A stretch of 27,599 nt of DNA from a virus: positions 1-27,599 of the IMG/VR virus record IMGVR_UViG_3300048691_000142; one strand, given 5' to 3'. Position 1 is the first letter of the stretch. Each line of letters starts with the position of its first letter. The notes under the pieces were generated by a model that saw only the letters and a program-made list of their open reading frames with translations, did not search any database and was not told the DNA's origin. Below are positions 8,129 through 15,332 of this stretch, in pieces. Position numbers and translations under genes: made by a program.

Positions 8129-8356
8129 TCATCCCGCCATCTCTTTTGTAATGCGCCATGCCTTAACGATAGGATGCGAAATCATATAAGCAACCCCTGC
8201 AGTCGTGGCCCCGCATCCCCACGCAAGGTATACGTCATCAACGTGACTGAATAGAAAAAACCGCGCAAAGGCAATAAGGGACGCAATGATCGCATACCCA
8301 CCCAGCAAGGTCCCGATGAAAAAACCGATTTTCGTTTTGACTGTTTTTTTCTGCAT
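8129..8356 (-). CDS. small two-TM inner membrane protein
   Basis: This 75-aa protein starts at ATG 8356 with GGGTGGA 4 nt upstream. A basic N-terminus (MQKKTVKTK) precedes a first hydrophobic segment (residues about 10-33, ending FARFFLF). A second segment is WGCGATTAGVAYMISHPIV, and the C-terminus is charged. The topology suggests both ends in the cytoplasm. No family is recognised; holin-like or superinfection roles are possible but not supported by context. Confidence 0.6.
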   Translation of the reverse strand: MQKKTVKTKIGFFIGTLLGGYAIIASLIAFARFFLFSHVDDVYLAWGCGATTAGVAYMISHPIVKAWRITKEMAG

Positions 8357-8382
8357 TTATCCACCCACTTTTTTGATAAACT

Positions 8383-8636
8383 TCATTCTATTAGCCCCTC
8401 AATTACATCACGCAACACTTCCCCGCGCGGGGCCGAACCGCCAAACCGCCCAGAGCCGTATCCATCCATCGTGGCCGACCGAAAGCGTGTCAGCCTGGCG
8501 GGGGAATGCAACGTGTGACACGGGCCGTCGTTAGACCTAGATCCGCGGCGCACTCGGATATGGTTGTATTCCAGCCGAGCTTGTCGCAATGCGCCCATAC
8601 GCGGAAACGGATTGCCTGTGTCGATGGGGAAATCAT
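8383..8636 (-). pseudogene. frameshifted winged-helix/HTH-like small gene
   Basis: The start ATG 8636 has AGAAGGGA upstream and overlaps the previous stop (ATGA). The first 44 codons read as a good HTH-type N-terminus (QAIRFRVWAHCDKLGWNTT, then ISECAADLGLTTARVTRCI) and then hit TGA at 8492-8490. Just before that stop lies a run of five C. Adding one base there joins the frame to RLTRFRSATMDGYGSGRF and on to a stop at 8385-8383, giving a plausible 84-aa protein. The 254-nt span is one base short of a whole number of codons. The gene is either mutated or the sequence has a homopolymer error. Confidence 0.4.
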
Positions 8637-8818
8637 GGCTGTCCCTTCTTGCGAAACCCACCGCGCGACAGGGGCGTTGTCATTGCGGCCTCCACCTCGT
8701 CAGCATGGACGGAGATCAGGTCGACAACAACAACGGCGGCGGCGGCGGGAAACCATCCCGAAATATACCGAAATCCCGCTGTGTTTGCGCGCTCGCGCCT
8801 TGTGCGATCTGGCGTCAT
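8633..8818 (-). CDS. small hypothetical protein
   Basis: This 61-aa protein starts at ATG 8818, overlapping the stop of the preceding 36-aa gene (ATGA), and its own stop overlaps the next start in the same way. It has a basic N-terminus (TPDRTRRERANTAGFR), a hydrophobic stretch GWFPAAAAVVVVDLIS and a basic C-terminus (SRGGFRKKGQP). An internal ATG would give only MTTPLSRGGFRKKGQP. It is unrecognised, and support comes mainly from the tight coupling on both sides. Confidence 0.45.
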   Translation of the reverse strand: MTPDRTRRERANTAGFRYISGWFPAAAAVVVVDLISVHADEVEAAMTTPLSRGGFRKKGQP

Positions 8819-8925
8819 GATGCACCCCCAATGATGTAACCCGCTGCGATTGTCAGCGCGGCAATGATGATACCCGTGGCGATACCGTCAAGGTATGCGC
8901 GGCGGCGAATGTGTGAGATGATCAT
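8815..8925 (-). CDS. 36-aa single-pass membrane protein
   Basis: The ATG at 8925 is coupled to the stop of the preceding gene (ATGA at 8925-8922) and has an AAAGGG site upstream. The protein begins MIISHIRRRAYLDGIA, then forms one transmembrane helix (TGIIIAALTIAAGYIIGGA). Its own stop overlaps the next start. The gene's reality rests on RBS and overlap evidence; function is unknown. Confidence 0.55.
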   Translation of the reverse strand: MIISHIRRRAYLDGIATGIIIAALTIAAGYIIGGAS

Positions 8926-9113
8926 TCTGTGCCCTTTGCGATGGCGGCATTGATTGCATCGGCCACGGCTTGGCCTGTGCTTGGCGGCAGGAAAATATTC
9001 ACCTCCGCCCCGCCAGAGATAATCTTGACCGAATCAAACCAACCAGCGCCATCGGATTCAAAATGCATTACAGGGCGAACCTTAGTGATTTGCTGCACAT
9101 TCACGGTAATCAT
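8922..9113 (-). CDS. small hypothetical protein
   Basis: This 63-aa protein starts at MITVNVQQ (ATG 9113, AGGA about 8 nt upstream), which overlaps the previous stop. Residues 1-40 are alternating hydrophobic beta-strand sequence (TKVRPVMHFESDGAGWFDSV), and a C-terminal amphipathic helix follows (TGQAVADAINAAIAKG). It resembles single-domain alpha/beta phage proteins of unknown function. No catalytic motif is visible. Confidence 0.6.
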   Translation of the reverse strand: MITVNVQQITKVRPVMHFESDGAGWFDSVKIISGGAEVNIFLPPSTGQAVADAINAAIAKGTE

Positions 9114-9199
9114 AGGTCGTCCTCCCAATCTGCTGCGTCGTCGTGAAACCATAACGCTGCAACCGCGCCGATGATGGTGCCTGCGATAAATGATAGCAT
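9110..9199 (-). CDS. 29-aa membrane miniprotein
   Basis: The ATG at 9199 shares one base with the stop of the upstream repeat protein (TGATG), and the gene's stop overlaps the next start. The product is one TM helix followed by an acidic tail: MLSFIAGTIIGAVAALWF, then HDDAADWEDDL. Such miniproteins are usually missed by annotation. Coupling on both ends supports translation; the role is unknown. Confidence 0.5.
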   Translation of the reverse strand: MLSFIAGTIIGAVAALWFHDDAADWEDDL

Positions 9200-9879
9200 C
9201 ACACAGCCTCCGCAATTAGGCGAAGGATTGCGTCGCGTTGGCGCAGCACGACGGCATAGGCGGCATAGACGGCATAGGCGGCATCGACGGCATAGGCGGC
9301 ATAGGCGGCATCGACGGCATAGGCGGCGGCATAGGCGGCATCGGCGGCATCGACGGCATCGACGGCATAGGCGGCATAGGCGGCATAGGCGGCATCGACG
9401 GCATCGACGGCATCGACGGCATAGGCGGCGGCATAGGCGGCATAGGCGGCATCGGCGATCCACTCAAGTCCCTGCGCTTTCAAATCCATACCAGCGATCA
9501 CTGGGTCAATAACCGCCTGAATATGCGCGGGTTGCGCGGGCAGTGCGCGCAATTCAGACGCAAGAAACGCCCAGCCAACCCGCGTCAAATCTTTCCCATC
9601 GCGGCCAACTGCCAGTGGGATGGCGGCGTGGAATGCAATGCCATCCGCATCTGACAGCCGTTCAAAAATGCTCTCGCAAATCCGCGTCAGCATCAGCGGA
9701 AAGCCGTATTTTTCTTCAAGCCACAGCGGGTTATTACCGCCAGCGTGACAGCCGATAAAACAAGCCTGTCCCTGTTCGTTTTTTACGTAATGCCCTTTTT
9801 GCACCAAATCCATATCAACGTGCCGCTGAGCCTCAGCAATGAATGCGGCGGTGTTTTTCGTTAGCATGATATTCTCCAT
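9199..9879 (-). CDS. phage protein with N-terminal conserved domain and Ala-Tyr-Ala / Val-Asp-Ala tandem repeat
   Basis: The start is either ATG 9879 (MENIMLTK; AGGGA 9 nt upstream) or ATG 9867 (MLTKNTAAF; GGAG 6 nt upstream, the better site). Residues up to about 140 form a conserved-looking domain (QACFIGCHAGGNNPLWLEEKYG; then AVGRDGKDLTRVGWAFLASE; then IQAVIDPVIAGMDL). Then come about 65 residues of three-residue units, mainly AYA and VDA, ending in a basic helix RQRDAILRLIAEA. Regularly spaced alanine suggests a long helix or solenoid-like packing with Tyr and Asp at fixed faces. Similar repeat-tailed proteins are seen in other phages; function is unknown. Confidence 0.75.
   Translation of the reverse strand: MENIMLTKNTAAFIAEAQRHVDMDLVQKGHYVKNEQGQACFIGCHAGGNNPLWLEEKYGFPLMLTRICESIFERLSDADGIAFHAAIPLAVGRDGKDLTRVGWAFLASELRALPAQPAHIQAVIDPVIAGMDLKAQGLEWIADAAYAAYAAAYAVDAVDAVDAAYAAYAAYAVDAVDAADAAYAAAYAVDAAYAAYAVDAAYAVYAAYAVVLRQRDAILRLIAEAV
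9248..9458. repeat. 9-bp tandem repeat tract (GGCATAGGC / GGCATCGAC variants)
   Basis: About 210 bp consist of interleaved 9-mers built from GGCATAGGC, GGCGGCATA and GGCATCGAC. Because 9 is a multiple of 3, slippage changes the number of AYA/VDA units without breaking the frame of the minus-strand gene at 9199-9879. Spurious ORFs appear on both strands and in other frames for the same reason. The order of the two unit types is irregular, suggesting repeated expansion and contraction. Confidence 0.85.
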
Positions 9880-9923
9880 TATTGCGCTTCCCTGCAACCC
9901 ATATACGCGCCCGCGCGGCGGAT

Positions 9924-10002
9924 TGCAACGGTTATTTTAAAAGGTTGCAAGATTTTCCAAACTGCAACAGGAATGCAACCGCGATTGCAACCCGTTTGCA
10001 AC
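9924..10002. repeat. helically phased TGCAAC iteron-like repeats
   Basis: TGCAAC occurs at 9924-9929, in reverse orientation at 9944-9949, and then directly at 9963, 9974, 9986 and 9997. The last four are spaced 11, 12 and 11 bp, about one helix turn, so a bound protein would stack on one face. Further single copies occur at 10157 and 10262. Most copies are preceded by T or A and followed by C. This arrangement is expected of iterons or cooperative operators. Confidence 0.6.
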
Positions 10003-10197
10003 CACTAAGTCACTGTTCTATATATATATTAATAAAAAGTAGTAATATATATATATATAAGAGACTCTATGAAGAGGTCTATCTCTATGGGTGTGTCTGT
10101 CAATACGATTTACAACGCATTCTATCTCTACCTATGCCTCTCTTATCTCGCAAAAATGCAACTTTTCAGTTTTATTGTTTAATATCAATAACTTAGT

Positions 10198-10228
10198 GGT
10201 TGTAAACTGGTTGTAAACTGGTTGTTTT
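10198..10228. repeat. 11-bp direct repeat GGTTGTAAACT, 2.5 copies
   Basis: GGTTGTAAACT is present at 10198-10208 and 10209-10219, followed by a partial GGTTGTTTT. The period of 11 bp again matches one helix turn. On the opposite strand the unit reads AGTTTACAACC, sharing TTTACA with the palindromes described elsewhere in this annotation. Confidence 0.6.
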
Positions 10229-10316
10229 GGCCTGTTTTCGAGTTGTAACGCGCCACCGAAATGCAACCAAATAGGCCTTTTTTGCCCAAAATTGCCTTGG
10301 CGAAAAGTAGATCAGG

Positions 10317-10380
10317 CCACCGTCAATACGTATTGACAATGTAAAACTAAAAACGCAAAGTGAAATCGTATTGACGGTGG
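10317..10380. promoter_or_regulatory. operator-like inverted repeat with 16-bp perfect palindrome overlapping the primase ribosome site
   Basis: CCACCGTCAATACG (10317-10330) and its exact reverse complement (10367-10380) flank 36 bp. Inside the left part, GTCAATACGTATTGAC (10322-10337) is itself a perfect palindrome. The half-site GTATTGAC thus occurs three times here, plus a fourth copy at 10099-10106. The right arm covers GGTGGAG, the Shine-Dalgarno of the gene at 10389, so protein binding or an RNA stem could control both transcription and translation. TTGACA at 10334-10339 could be a -35 element, but a good -10 is not evident. Confidence 0.6.
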
Positions 10381-10388
10381 AGCCTACC

Positions 10389-13055
10389 ATGACAGACCCG
10401 ATTTCCGCGTTTATTGACCACATGCGAGAGGTGGGATGCGCGCCAAGCGGGTGCGAAATTGTCCCCGATGATAAGCCGCACCGATACCATGTGGACGGCG
10501 ACGCACCCCGCACCAAGAACGGCAGTTACAAGGTAAAGGTCGAGGCTGACGGGTTTGCGGTCGGCTGGTGTATGAGTTTCCGCGAGGGGATCACGCATTC
10601 TTGGCACATCAAAGCAACGAAAAAATACAGCGAAGAAGACCGCGCCGCATTCAAGGCGAAGGCTCAAGCAGCGAAAGAAAAGCGCCAGCAAGAGGCGGAT
10701 GCGGATGCGGCATCGGCGGCTGATAAGGCGCGACGGCTATGGAAAAGCGCTGATCAGTCGGGCGATGCTGGATATATTTCTCGCAAGTCTTTGCCGCAAT
10801 TGTTCGGGGCGAAGGTATCGCGCGGCATGGTTGTTGTTCCATGTTGGACGGCTGATGGCCTATCAAGCCTGCAATTTATCGCAGCGGATGGGCAAAAGCG
10901 GTTCCTGCGAGGCGGGTCAATGATCGGTGCATATCATGCCATTCCAAGCCCAGACGCGACAGCGCCAATGGTTATTTGCGAGGGATACGCGACAGGGTGC
11001 AAAATACATATGGCAACGGGATACGCAGTGATATGTGCGTTCAATGCCAGTAACCTAAAGCCCGTCACAGTGGCGATGCGCAAGAAATACCCTGCGCGCG
11101 TGATTATGATCGGCGCGGATAACGACCAATGGACAGTGCGGCCAGATGGAGCCGCATACAACGCGGGGATGGAGGGTGCGAAAGCTGCGGCCGTTGCTAT
11201 CGGTGGGGCGATGGTTGTAGCGCCGCAAGTGCCATTGAGCGATCCAGCGCGCCGCACAGACTGGGATGATGTTTATGACAGTGACGGCGCGGTGGTGGTG
11301 ACAGACGCGTTCCTGCATGCCACGCCGCCCGCGGCAGACTATGACGGCCCCGTGCATGAATACGACCATGACGGGCGCGACTACGGCGATCTGCAAATCC
11401 ACGATGCTGCGCCTGTATATGATGGAATGCCAGTTCGATGCATGGGGCGCGACGGGAATAAATACGTTCTGTTTGCCAAGCGTTCGGGAGCGCTATTCCG
11501 TATGACGGCCAGCGAGTTGTGCAGTGTTCCAGGCTTATCGAGAATCGCCATGATCGAGGTGTGGCGGTCAGCGCTGGGCGACGCGAAGGCGGGCGCTAAG
11601 GATGTTGCGGCAATGGCTGGGGCGGCGCTGTTAGCGGCGAGTGACGCGGCTGGGGTGTGGAGTGATGATAAGGTGCGCGGCATTGGCCTATGGATGGATG
11701 CTGGGCGGCGTGTGGCGCATTTGGGCGACTCTCTGGTGATAGATGGCTCAGACGTGCGGCCATATGATCAGAATGGGCGCTATGTATATGAAGCGGGGCA
11801 ACGGGCTATCAACTTGGGGCATGATGGGCTGACCAACACATGCGCGGCTAAATTGCGTGAAATATGCCGTATGCCGTCATGGGAAAACCATTTGAGCGGC
11901 GATATTTTGGCGGGTCATTTGGTGGCGAGTATTGCTTGCGCGGCCCTGCATTGGCGACCGCATTTGTGGATCACCGGTGATAGCGGTTCTGGTAAAACAA
12001 CCGTTATGGACAGTATCATCAAGGCTATTCTAGCAGGCATGGCAATTGAGGGCAGCGGCATGACGACCGAGGCAGGCTTGCGGCAGGAAATGAAGCGATC
12101 AGCGCGGCCTGTTATTTTTGACGAGGCCGAGTCCGAGGGTGCGGCGGCAAAAATGCGCATGGAGAATGTGCTGCAATTGGCCCGCCTATCATCATCGGGC
12201 GGCAAGGTTACAAAGGGCACGGCAGGGGGCGAGGGCAGTATTTCATTCACCGCGCGATCGACATTTGTTTTTGCGGCGATCAATCCCAGTATTAAAAACC
12301 TTGCAGATGAAAACCGCATTACGGTCCTAACATTGGTGCGGGATAAAAAAGATGGGGCTGACGAACGGTTTAGCGCGCTGATGAAAATGATTGCTGAAAC
12401 GATCACGCCTGAATATTCGGCGGGTTTGGCGCGTCGGGTTTATGACAATTTGAACGTTCTGCTGGCGAATATCGGCATATTCCGTCGCGCGTTGCTAGGC
12501 GTTCTGAAAGTCGCGCGGGATTGTGATCAGTTGGCCCCAATGCTGGCTGGTGTGTTTTTGCTGACAAGCGACAAGGAAATTGATTTTGAACGGGCGCGGG
12601 ACTGGTGCGAAAGGAACGCCAGCGGGCTAATCCGATACACGCAACCCGTCGAAGTTAGCGATCAGTCGCGCCTATTAACGCGGATCATGACATATGTGAC
12701 GCGGGTTACAGGTCTTGCCACAACGAAAGAGGACACTGTTGGCAATTTGATTGCGCGGGCGGCAAGTGCCGAGGGGGATGGCGCTGCAAAGAAACACCTT
12801 GGGACAATGGGTATTCGTGTTTTTGATGGTCATATCATCATTGCGAACAAATCCCCCGCGATCAGTCGCATATTGGCGGAAACCGAGTGGACGGACTGGA
12901 AACGCCCGCTGCTTGGGTTGGACGGCGCGGAACCGACAAAGTTCACGCACTTTGCGGCTGGGTTTAAGGCGTATGGAGTTAGCATCCCATTATCGCATGT
13001 TTTGGATGATGTTGCGCCAGAACAAGAGTTGTCTTTTGATATGGAGCGTTTCTGA
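10389..13055 (+). CDS. phage primase-helicase (TOPRIM domain plus C-terminal AAA-type helicase)
   Basis: This 888-aa protein starts at MTDPISAFIDHM (ATG 10389, GGAG 7 nt upstream). Residues about 1-100 contain a beta-rich region with SWHIKATKKYSEEDRA, then a charged helix. A TOPRIM-like domain spans about 150-300 (MVICEGYATG near 194; VIMIGADND near 240). A middle domain is followed by an ATPase: Walker A GDSGSGKTT near 530, FDEAESEG as Walker B near 577, and a sensor-like FAAINPS near 630. The combination resembles P4 alpha-type or DUF927-type primase-helicases that initiate and unwind at a phage origin. It lies directly downstream of the iteron-bearing region, which fits an origin-recognition role. 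No separate DNA polymerase is seen. Confidence 0.85.
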   Translation: MTDPISAFIDHMREVGCAPSGCEIVPDDKPHRYHVDGDAPRTKNGSYKVKVEADGFAVGWCMSFREGITHSWHIKATKKYSEEDRAAFKAKAQAAKEKRQQEADADAASAADKARRLWKSADQSGDAGYISRKSLPQLFGAKVSRGMVVVPCWTADGLSSLQFIAADGQKRFLRGGSMIGAYHAIPSPDATAPMVICEGYATGCKIHMATGYAVICAFNASNLKPVTVAMRKKYPARVIMIGADNDQWTVRPDGAAYNAGMEGAKAAAVAIGGAMVVAPQVPLSDPARRTDWDDVYDSDGAVVVTDAFLHATPPAADYDGPVHEYDHDGRDYGDLQIHDAAPVYDGMPVRCMGRDGNKYVLFAKRSGALFRMTASELCSVPGLSRIAMIEVWRSALGDAKAGAKDVAAMAGAALLAASDAAGVWSDDKVRGIGLWMDAGRRVAHLGDSLVIDGSDVRPYDQNGRYVYEAGQRAINLGHDGLTNTCAAKLREICRMPSWENHLSGDILAGHLVASIACAALHWRPHLWITGDSGSGKTTVMDSIIKAILAGMAIEGSGMTTEAGLRQEMKRSARPVIFDEAESEGAAAKMRMENVLQLARLSSSGGKVTKGTAGGEGSISFTARSTFVFAAINPSIKNLADENRITVLTLVRDKKDGADERFSALMKMIAETITPEYSAGLARRVYDNLNVLLANIGIFRRALLGVLKVARDCDQLAPMLAGVFLLTSDKEIDFERARDWCERNASGLIRYTQPVEVSDQSRLLTRIMTYVTRVTGLATTKEDTVGNLIARAASAEGDGAAKKHLGTMGIRVFDGHIIIANKSPAISRILAETEWTDWKRPLLGLDGAEPTKFTHFAAGFKAYGVSIPLSHVLDDVAPEQELSFDMERF

Positions 13056-14452
13056 TGCTTTACCCTGATCAGGCCGAATTGGTGGGGCGGGTGCGCCATG
13101 CCATGCGGCACAATAAGGCGGTTTTGATGCAGTCTGCCACGGGCAGCGGCAAAACCCGTATGGCCCTTGATATGATTGCAGGCGCGCATAGCAAAGGAAA
13201 TAGCTGCGTATTCACTGTCCCGCGTAAAGAGCTGTTGGCGCAAACTATCGAGACAATCGAAGGATACGGGATCCCGTATGGCGTGATCAGCCCAGACTAT
13301 ACGCCTAACCCATTTGCAACAGTGCAGGTTGCGATGGTGCAAACTTTATCGCGCCGCCTGCATAGGACGCCGCCCCCGCGCGTATTGTTTGTGGACGAGG
13401 CGCACTATGGCGGGGCTGAATTAGACCGCGTTATTGAGTGGTCACGGGCGGGCGGCGGGTGGCGTGTTGGCCTATCTGCCACCCCGATGAAAACAAACGG
13501 CAAGGCAATGGCTGATCATTATGATCATATGGAAAAAGGCTTGCCAGTTGCGGACCTGATCCAAATGAAGCGCCTGTCAGACTTTCGATATTTCGCGCCG
13601 CGCTCGCCAGACCTAAGCGCGGTCAAGGTGTCGAATGGTGAATACGTTCAATCGCAACTTGCCAGCTTCATGGAGGCTGATCGGGCGATCATTGGTGATG
13701 CGTTGAAAACCTATCGTGATTTGGCGCTTGGCAGGCTTAACATTGTTTTTGCCACCAGCCGCAAGCATGGCGGGATCATTGCTGACACGTTCAAGGCTGC
13801 GGGCATAACGGCGATGATGATCGACGGCACCATGGGGCCAGAGGAACGCAAGCGGATCATCATGGGCTTTGCGCGTCGCGAGTTTACTGTTTTGGTATCG
13901 GTTGCGCTTCTGACATTTGGGTTTGACCTAGCTGCGGCGGCAGGCATGGATGTGACGGTTGAAAGCATGTCAGACTTATGCCCGCGCAAAAGCCTGCCCA
14001 TGCAGATGCAGGTATGGGGGCGCGTATTGCGCATGAAAGATCAGGCGGCGATCATTATGGATCATGTTGCGAATTGGCAAAATCACGGCTTTCCAGATGA
14101 TCCGCGGGCTTGGTCACTGGACGGCAAGGCAAAACGGGCAGGGGCAGAGGAACGCGCTGAACCAGCACGGCAATGCCCGATTGATGATGACGGTTGCGGG
14201 TTTGTGCATCGGCCCGCGCCATGTTGTCCGAATTGTGGGCGGGTCTATCCAATTGCCAGCCGTATCATTGATGAGGTCGAGGGTGACTTGGCGGAAATTG
14301 ATCGCGCAGCGATGGTTAAGGAGCGCAAGCAGACACAGGGTCGGGCGGAAACTTTGGAAGATTTAATTGTGTTGGGCGAGAAACTTGGGCGCAAGCCTGG
14401 ATGGGCGCGTCATGTTTTTGCGGCGCGTCAGGCAAAGAAGGTTGCGGCATGA
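13055..14452 (+). CDS. SF2 DEAD/DEAH-box helicase with C-terminal zinc finger
   Basis: This 465-aa protein starts at ATG 13055, sharing the A of the previous stop (TGATG). Helicase motifs in order are: Q-like LYPDQAELV; motif I SATGSGKT (about 28-35); motif Ia VPRKELLAQT; motif II VDEAHYGG (about 113); motif III SATPMKT (about 139); motif IV FATSRKHG; motif V-like LTFGFDL; and motif VI QVWGRVLRM (about 320). A four-cysteine cluster follows (CPIDDDGCGF....CCPNCGR, about 374-395). It is similar to phage SSL2/UvsW-like helicases used in replication restart and recombination. Confidence 0.88.
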   Translation: MLYPDQAELVGRVRHAMRHNKAVLMQSATGSGKTRMALDMIAGAHSKGNSCVFTVPRKELLAQTIETIEGYGIPYGVISPDYTPNPFATVQVAMVQTLSRRLHRTPPPRVLFVDEAHYGGAELDRVIEWSRAGGGWRVGLSATPMKTNGKAMADHYDHMEKGLPVADLIQMKRLSDFRYFAPRSPDLSAVKVSNGEYVQSQLASFMEADRAIIGDALKTYRDLALGRLNIVFATSRKHGGIIADTFKAAGITAMMIDGTMGPEERKRIIMGFARREFTVLVSVALLTFGFDLAAAAGMDVTVESMSDLCPRKSLPMQMQVWGRVLRMKDQAAIIMDHVANWQNHGFPDDPRAWSLDGKAKRAGAEERAEPARQCPIDDDGCGFVHRPAPCCPNCGRVYPIASRIIDEVEGDLAEIDRAAMVKERKQTQGRAETLEDLIVLGEKLGRKPGWARHVFAARQAKKVAA

Positions 14453-15165
14453 CACAGTGGTCCAGCGGTCAGACGGAGGCGCTAAATCGCGCTGGTGCGT
14501 GGTTGCGGCAATGCAAGTCAGAGGGGGGCGGCAACCTATCACAGCCTATTTTTAGGCTGTTTGGATATGCGGGAACGGGCAAGACCACGCTTGCCAAACA
14601 TTTGGCGCAAAGCTGCAATGCTGTGGCGTATGCGGCCTACACTGGTAAGGCGGCGCTGATGATGCAGCGCAACGGGTGCCCCGAGGCAAGCACAATCCAT
14701 GGTTTGATTTACATGGTGCATGAAGATGATGAAGGCTTGATCACATTTCAGTTGGACGTTGAAAGCGGTGCGGCCCATGCTGATTTGATTGTGATTGATG
14801 AATGTTCAATGGTTGGGCCTGATATTGGCAACGACCTGCTTTCGTATGGAAAGCCGATTTTGGTATTGGGCGACCCCGCCCAGTTGCCGCCAGTTGGTGG
14901 TGATGGATTTTTCACGGCCCAGCGCCCCGACTTTCTGCTGACCGAGATTCACCGCCAAGCGGCTGAAAACCCGATAATTCACATGGCAACAGAATTGCGC
15001 AACCAGCGCATGATCGGGTTGGGGGAGTATGGCGCAAGCCGAGTTGTTGCGCGAGGGACGCTATCTGGCAGTGACTTGGTTGCGGCTGATCAGGTTTTGG
15101 TTGGAAAGAATGCAACTCGCCAGCAGTTTAACCGCCGCATGCGCAGGGTAACGGTTGTGTTGTGA
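14449..15165 (+). CDS. RecD-like SF1 helicase/ATPase, C-terminally short
   Basis: This 238-aa protein starts at ATG 14449, overlapping the upstream stop (ATGA). It shows Walker A GYAGTGKTTLAKHL (about 40), motif Ia-like AYTGKAALMMQRNG, Walker B VIDECSMVG (about 117), motif III LGDPAQLPPVGGDGFF (about 140) and motif IV-like LTEIHRQAAENPI. The chain stops shortly after LVGKNATRQQFNRRMR, where family members continue with the UvrD_C_2-like region containing motifs V and VI. No remnant of that domain is found downstream; the next gene begins at the stop codon. It may be a reduced ATPase or act with another subunit. Confidence 0.75.
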   Translation: MTQWSSGQTEALNRAGAWLRQCKSEGGGNLSQPIFRLFGYAGTGKTTLAKHLAQSCNAVAYAAYTGKAALMMQRNGCPEASTIHGLIYMVHEDDEGLITFQLDVESGAAHADLIVIDECSMVGPDIGNDLLSYGKPILVLGDPAQLPPVGGDGFFTAQRPDFLLTEIHRQAAENPIIHMATELRNQRMIGLGEYGASRVVARGTLSGSDLVAADQVLVGKNATRQQFNRRMRRVTVVL

Positions 15166-15332
15166 TGGTGATATTCGCAACCTGCCCCGATGATGATCAG
15201 GGCGTGTCTGATGCGCGGGCATGGATTAAGGCGCATGGCATAACGCCAGACGGGGCGCGGCTGGTAAAGCGCGATGGTTTGGTTTTGGTGATAGACAAGG
15301 GGGATACATGGCGGCGGCTGAAACAAATATAA
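15165..15332 (+). CDS. 55-aa hypothetical protein
   Basis: This is a short gene whose ATG at 15165 uses the last base of the helicase stop (TGATG). It overlaps the start of the VRR-NUC gene by 25 nt. The product begins MVIFATCPDDDQG, has a helix SDARAWIKAHGI and a strand pair LVKRDGLVLVIDKG, and ends TWRRLKQI. This is a compact alpha/beta pattern with normal codon use. No family is recognised, and the role in the recombination module is unknown. Confidence 0.65.
   Translation: MVIFATCPDDDQGVSDARAWIKAHGITPDGARLVKRDGLVLVIDKGDTWRRLKQI

Larger units (their letters stand above)
9880..10388. other. 509-bp divergent intergenic region; candidate replication origin and early control region
   Basis: No gene is visible between the leftward repeat-protein gene and the rightward primase gene. 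From left to right the region holds six TGCAAC repeats (9924-10002), four of them 11-12 bp apart, and a (TA)-rich tract (10020-10060). CTCTAT-rich sequence with a possible hairpin (about 10061-10090), a lone GTCAATAC (10099-10106) and two-and-a-half 11-bp direct repeats (10198-10228) follow. The inverted repeat/palindrome cluster (10317-10380) reaches the primase ribosome site. Phased iterons next to an AT-rich tract and a primase-helicase gene are what theta-type phage origins look like. A weak leftward promoter (TTTGGA-17-TAAAAT) could lie near 9930-9960. Confidence 0.5.

Noticed and set aside
8357-8365. DnaA box-like TTATCCACC
   Set aside because: It is a single near match located in the ribosome-site region of a small gene, without neighbouring boxes or an AT-rich element.
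8490-8510. Programmed -1 frameshifting at the C5 run
   Set aside because: The codon phase ATT-CCC-CCG does not give a standard X-XXY-YYZ slippery heptamer, so a simple 1-nt deletion is the better explanation.
9248-9458. Possible CRISPR array
   Set aside because: The repeats are contiguous 9-mers without spacers and are explained by the coding repeat.
9171-9654. Long plus-strand frames made of HRRHRR or GIGGIDG repeats, and minus-strand CRLCRRC or MPPMPS frames
   Set aside because: They are alternative-frame readings of the 9-bp tandem repeats inside the minus-strand Ala/Tyr/Asp-repeat gene; they have no conserved domain or ribosome site.
10193-10516. Minus-strand frame across the primase start
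   Set aside because: It lacks a ribosome site and crosses the palindromic control region; the sequence shows no protein-like features.
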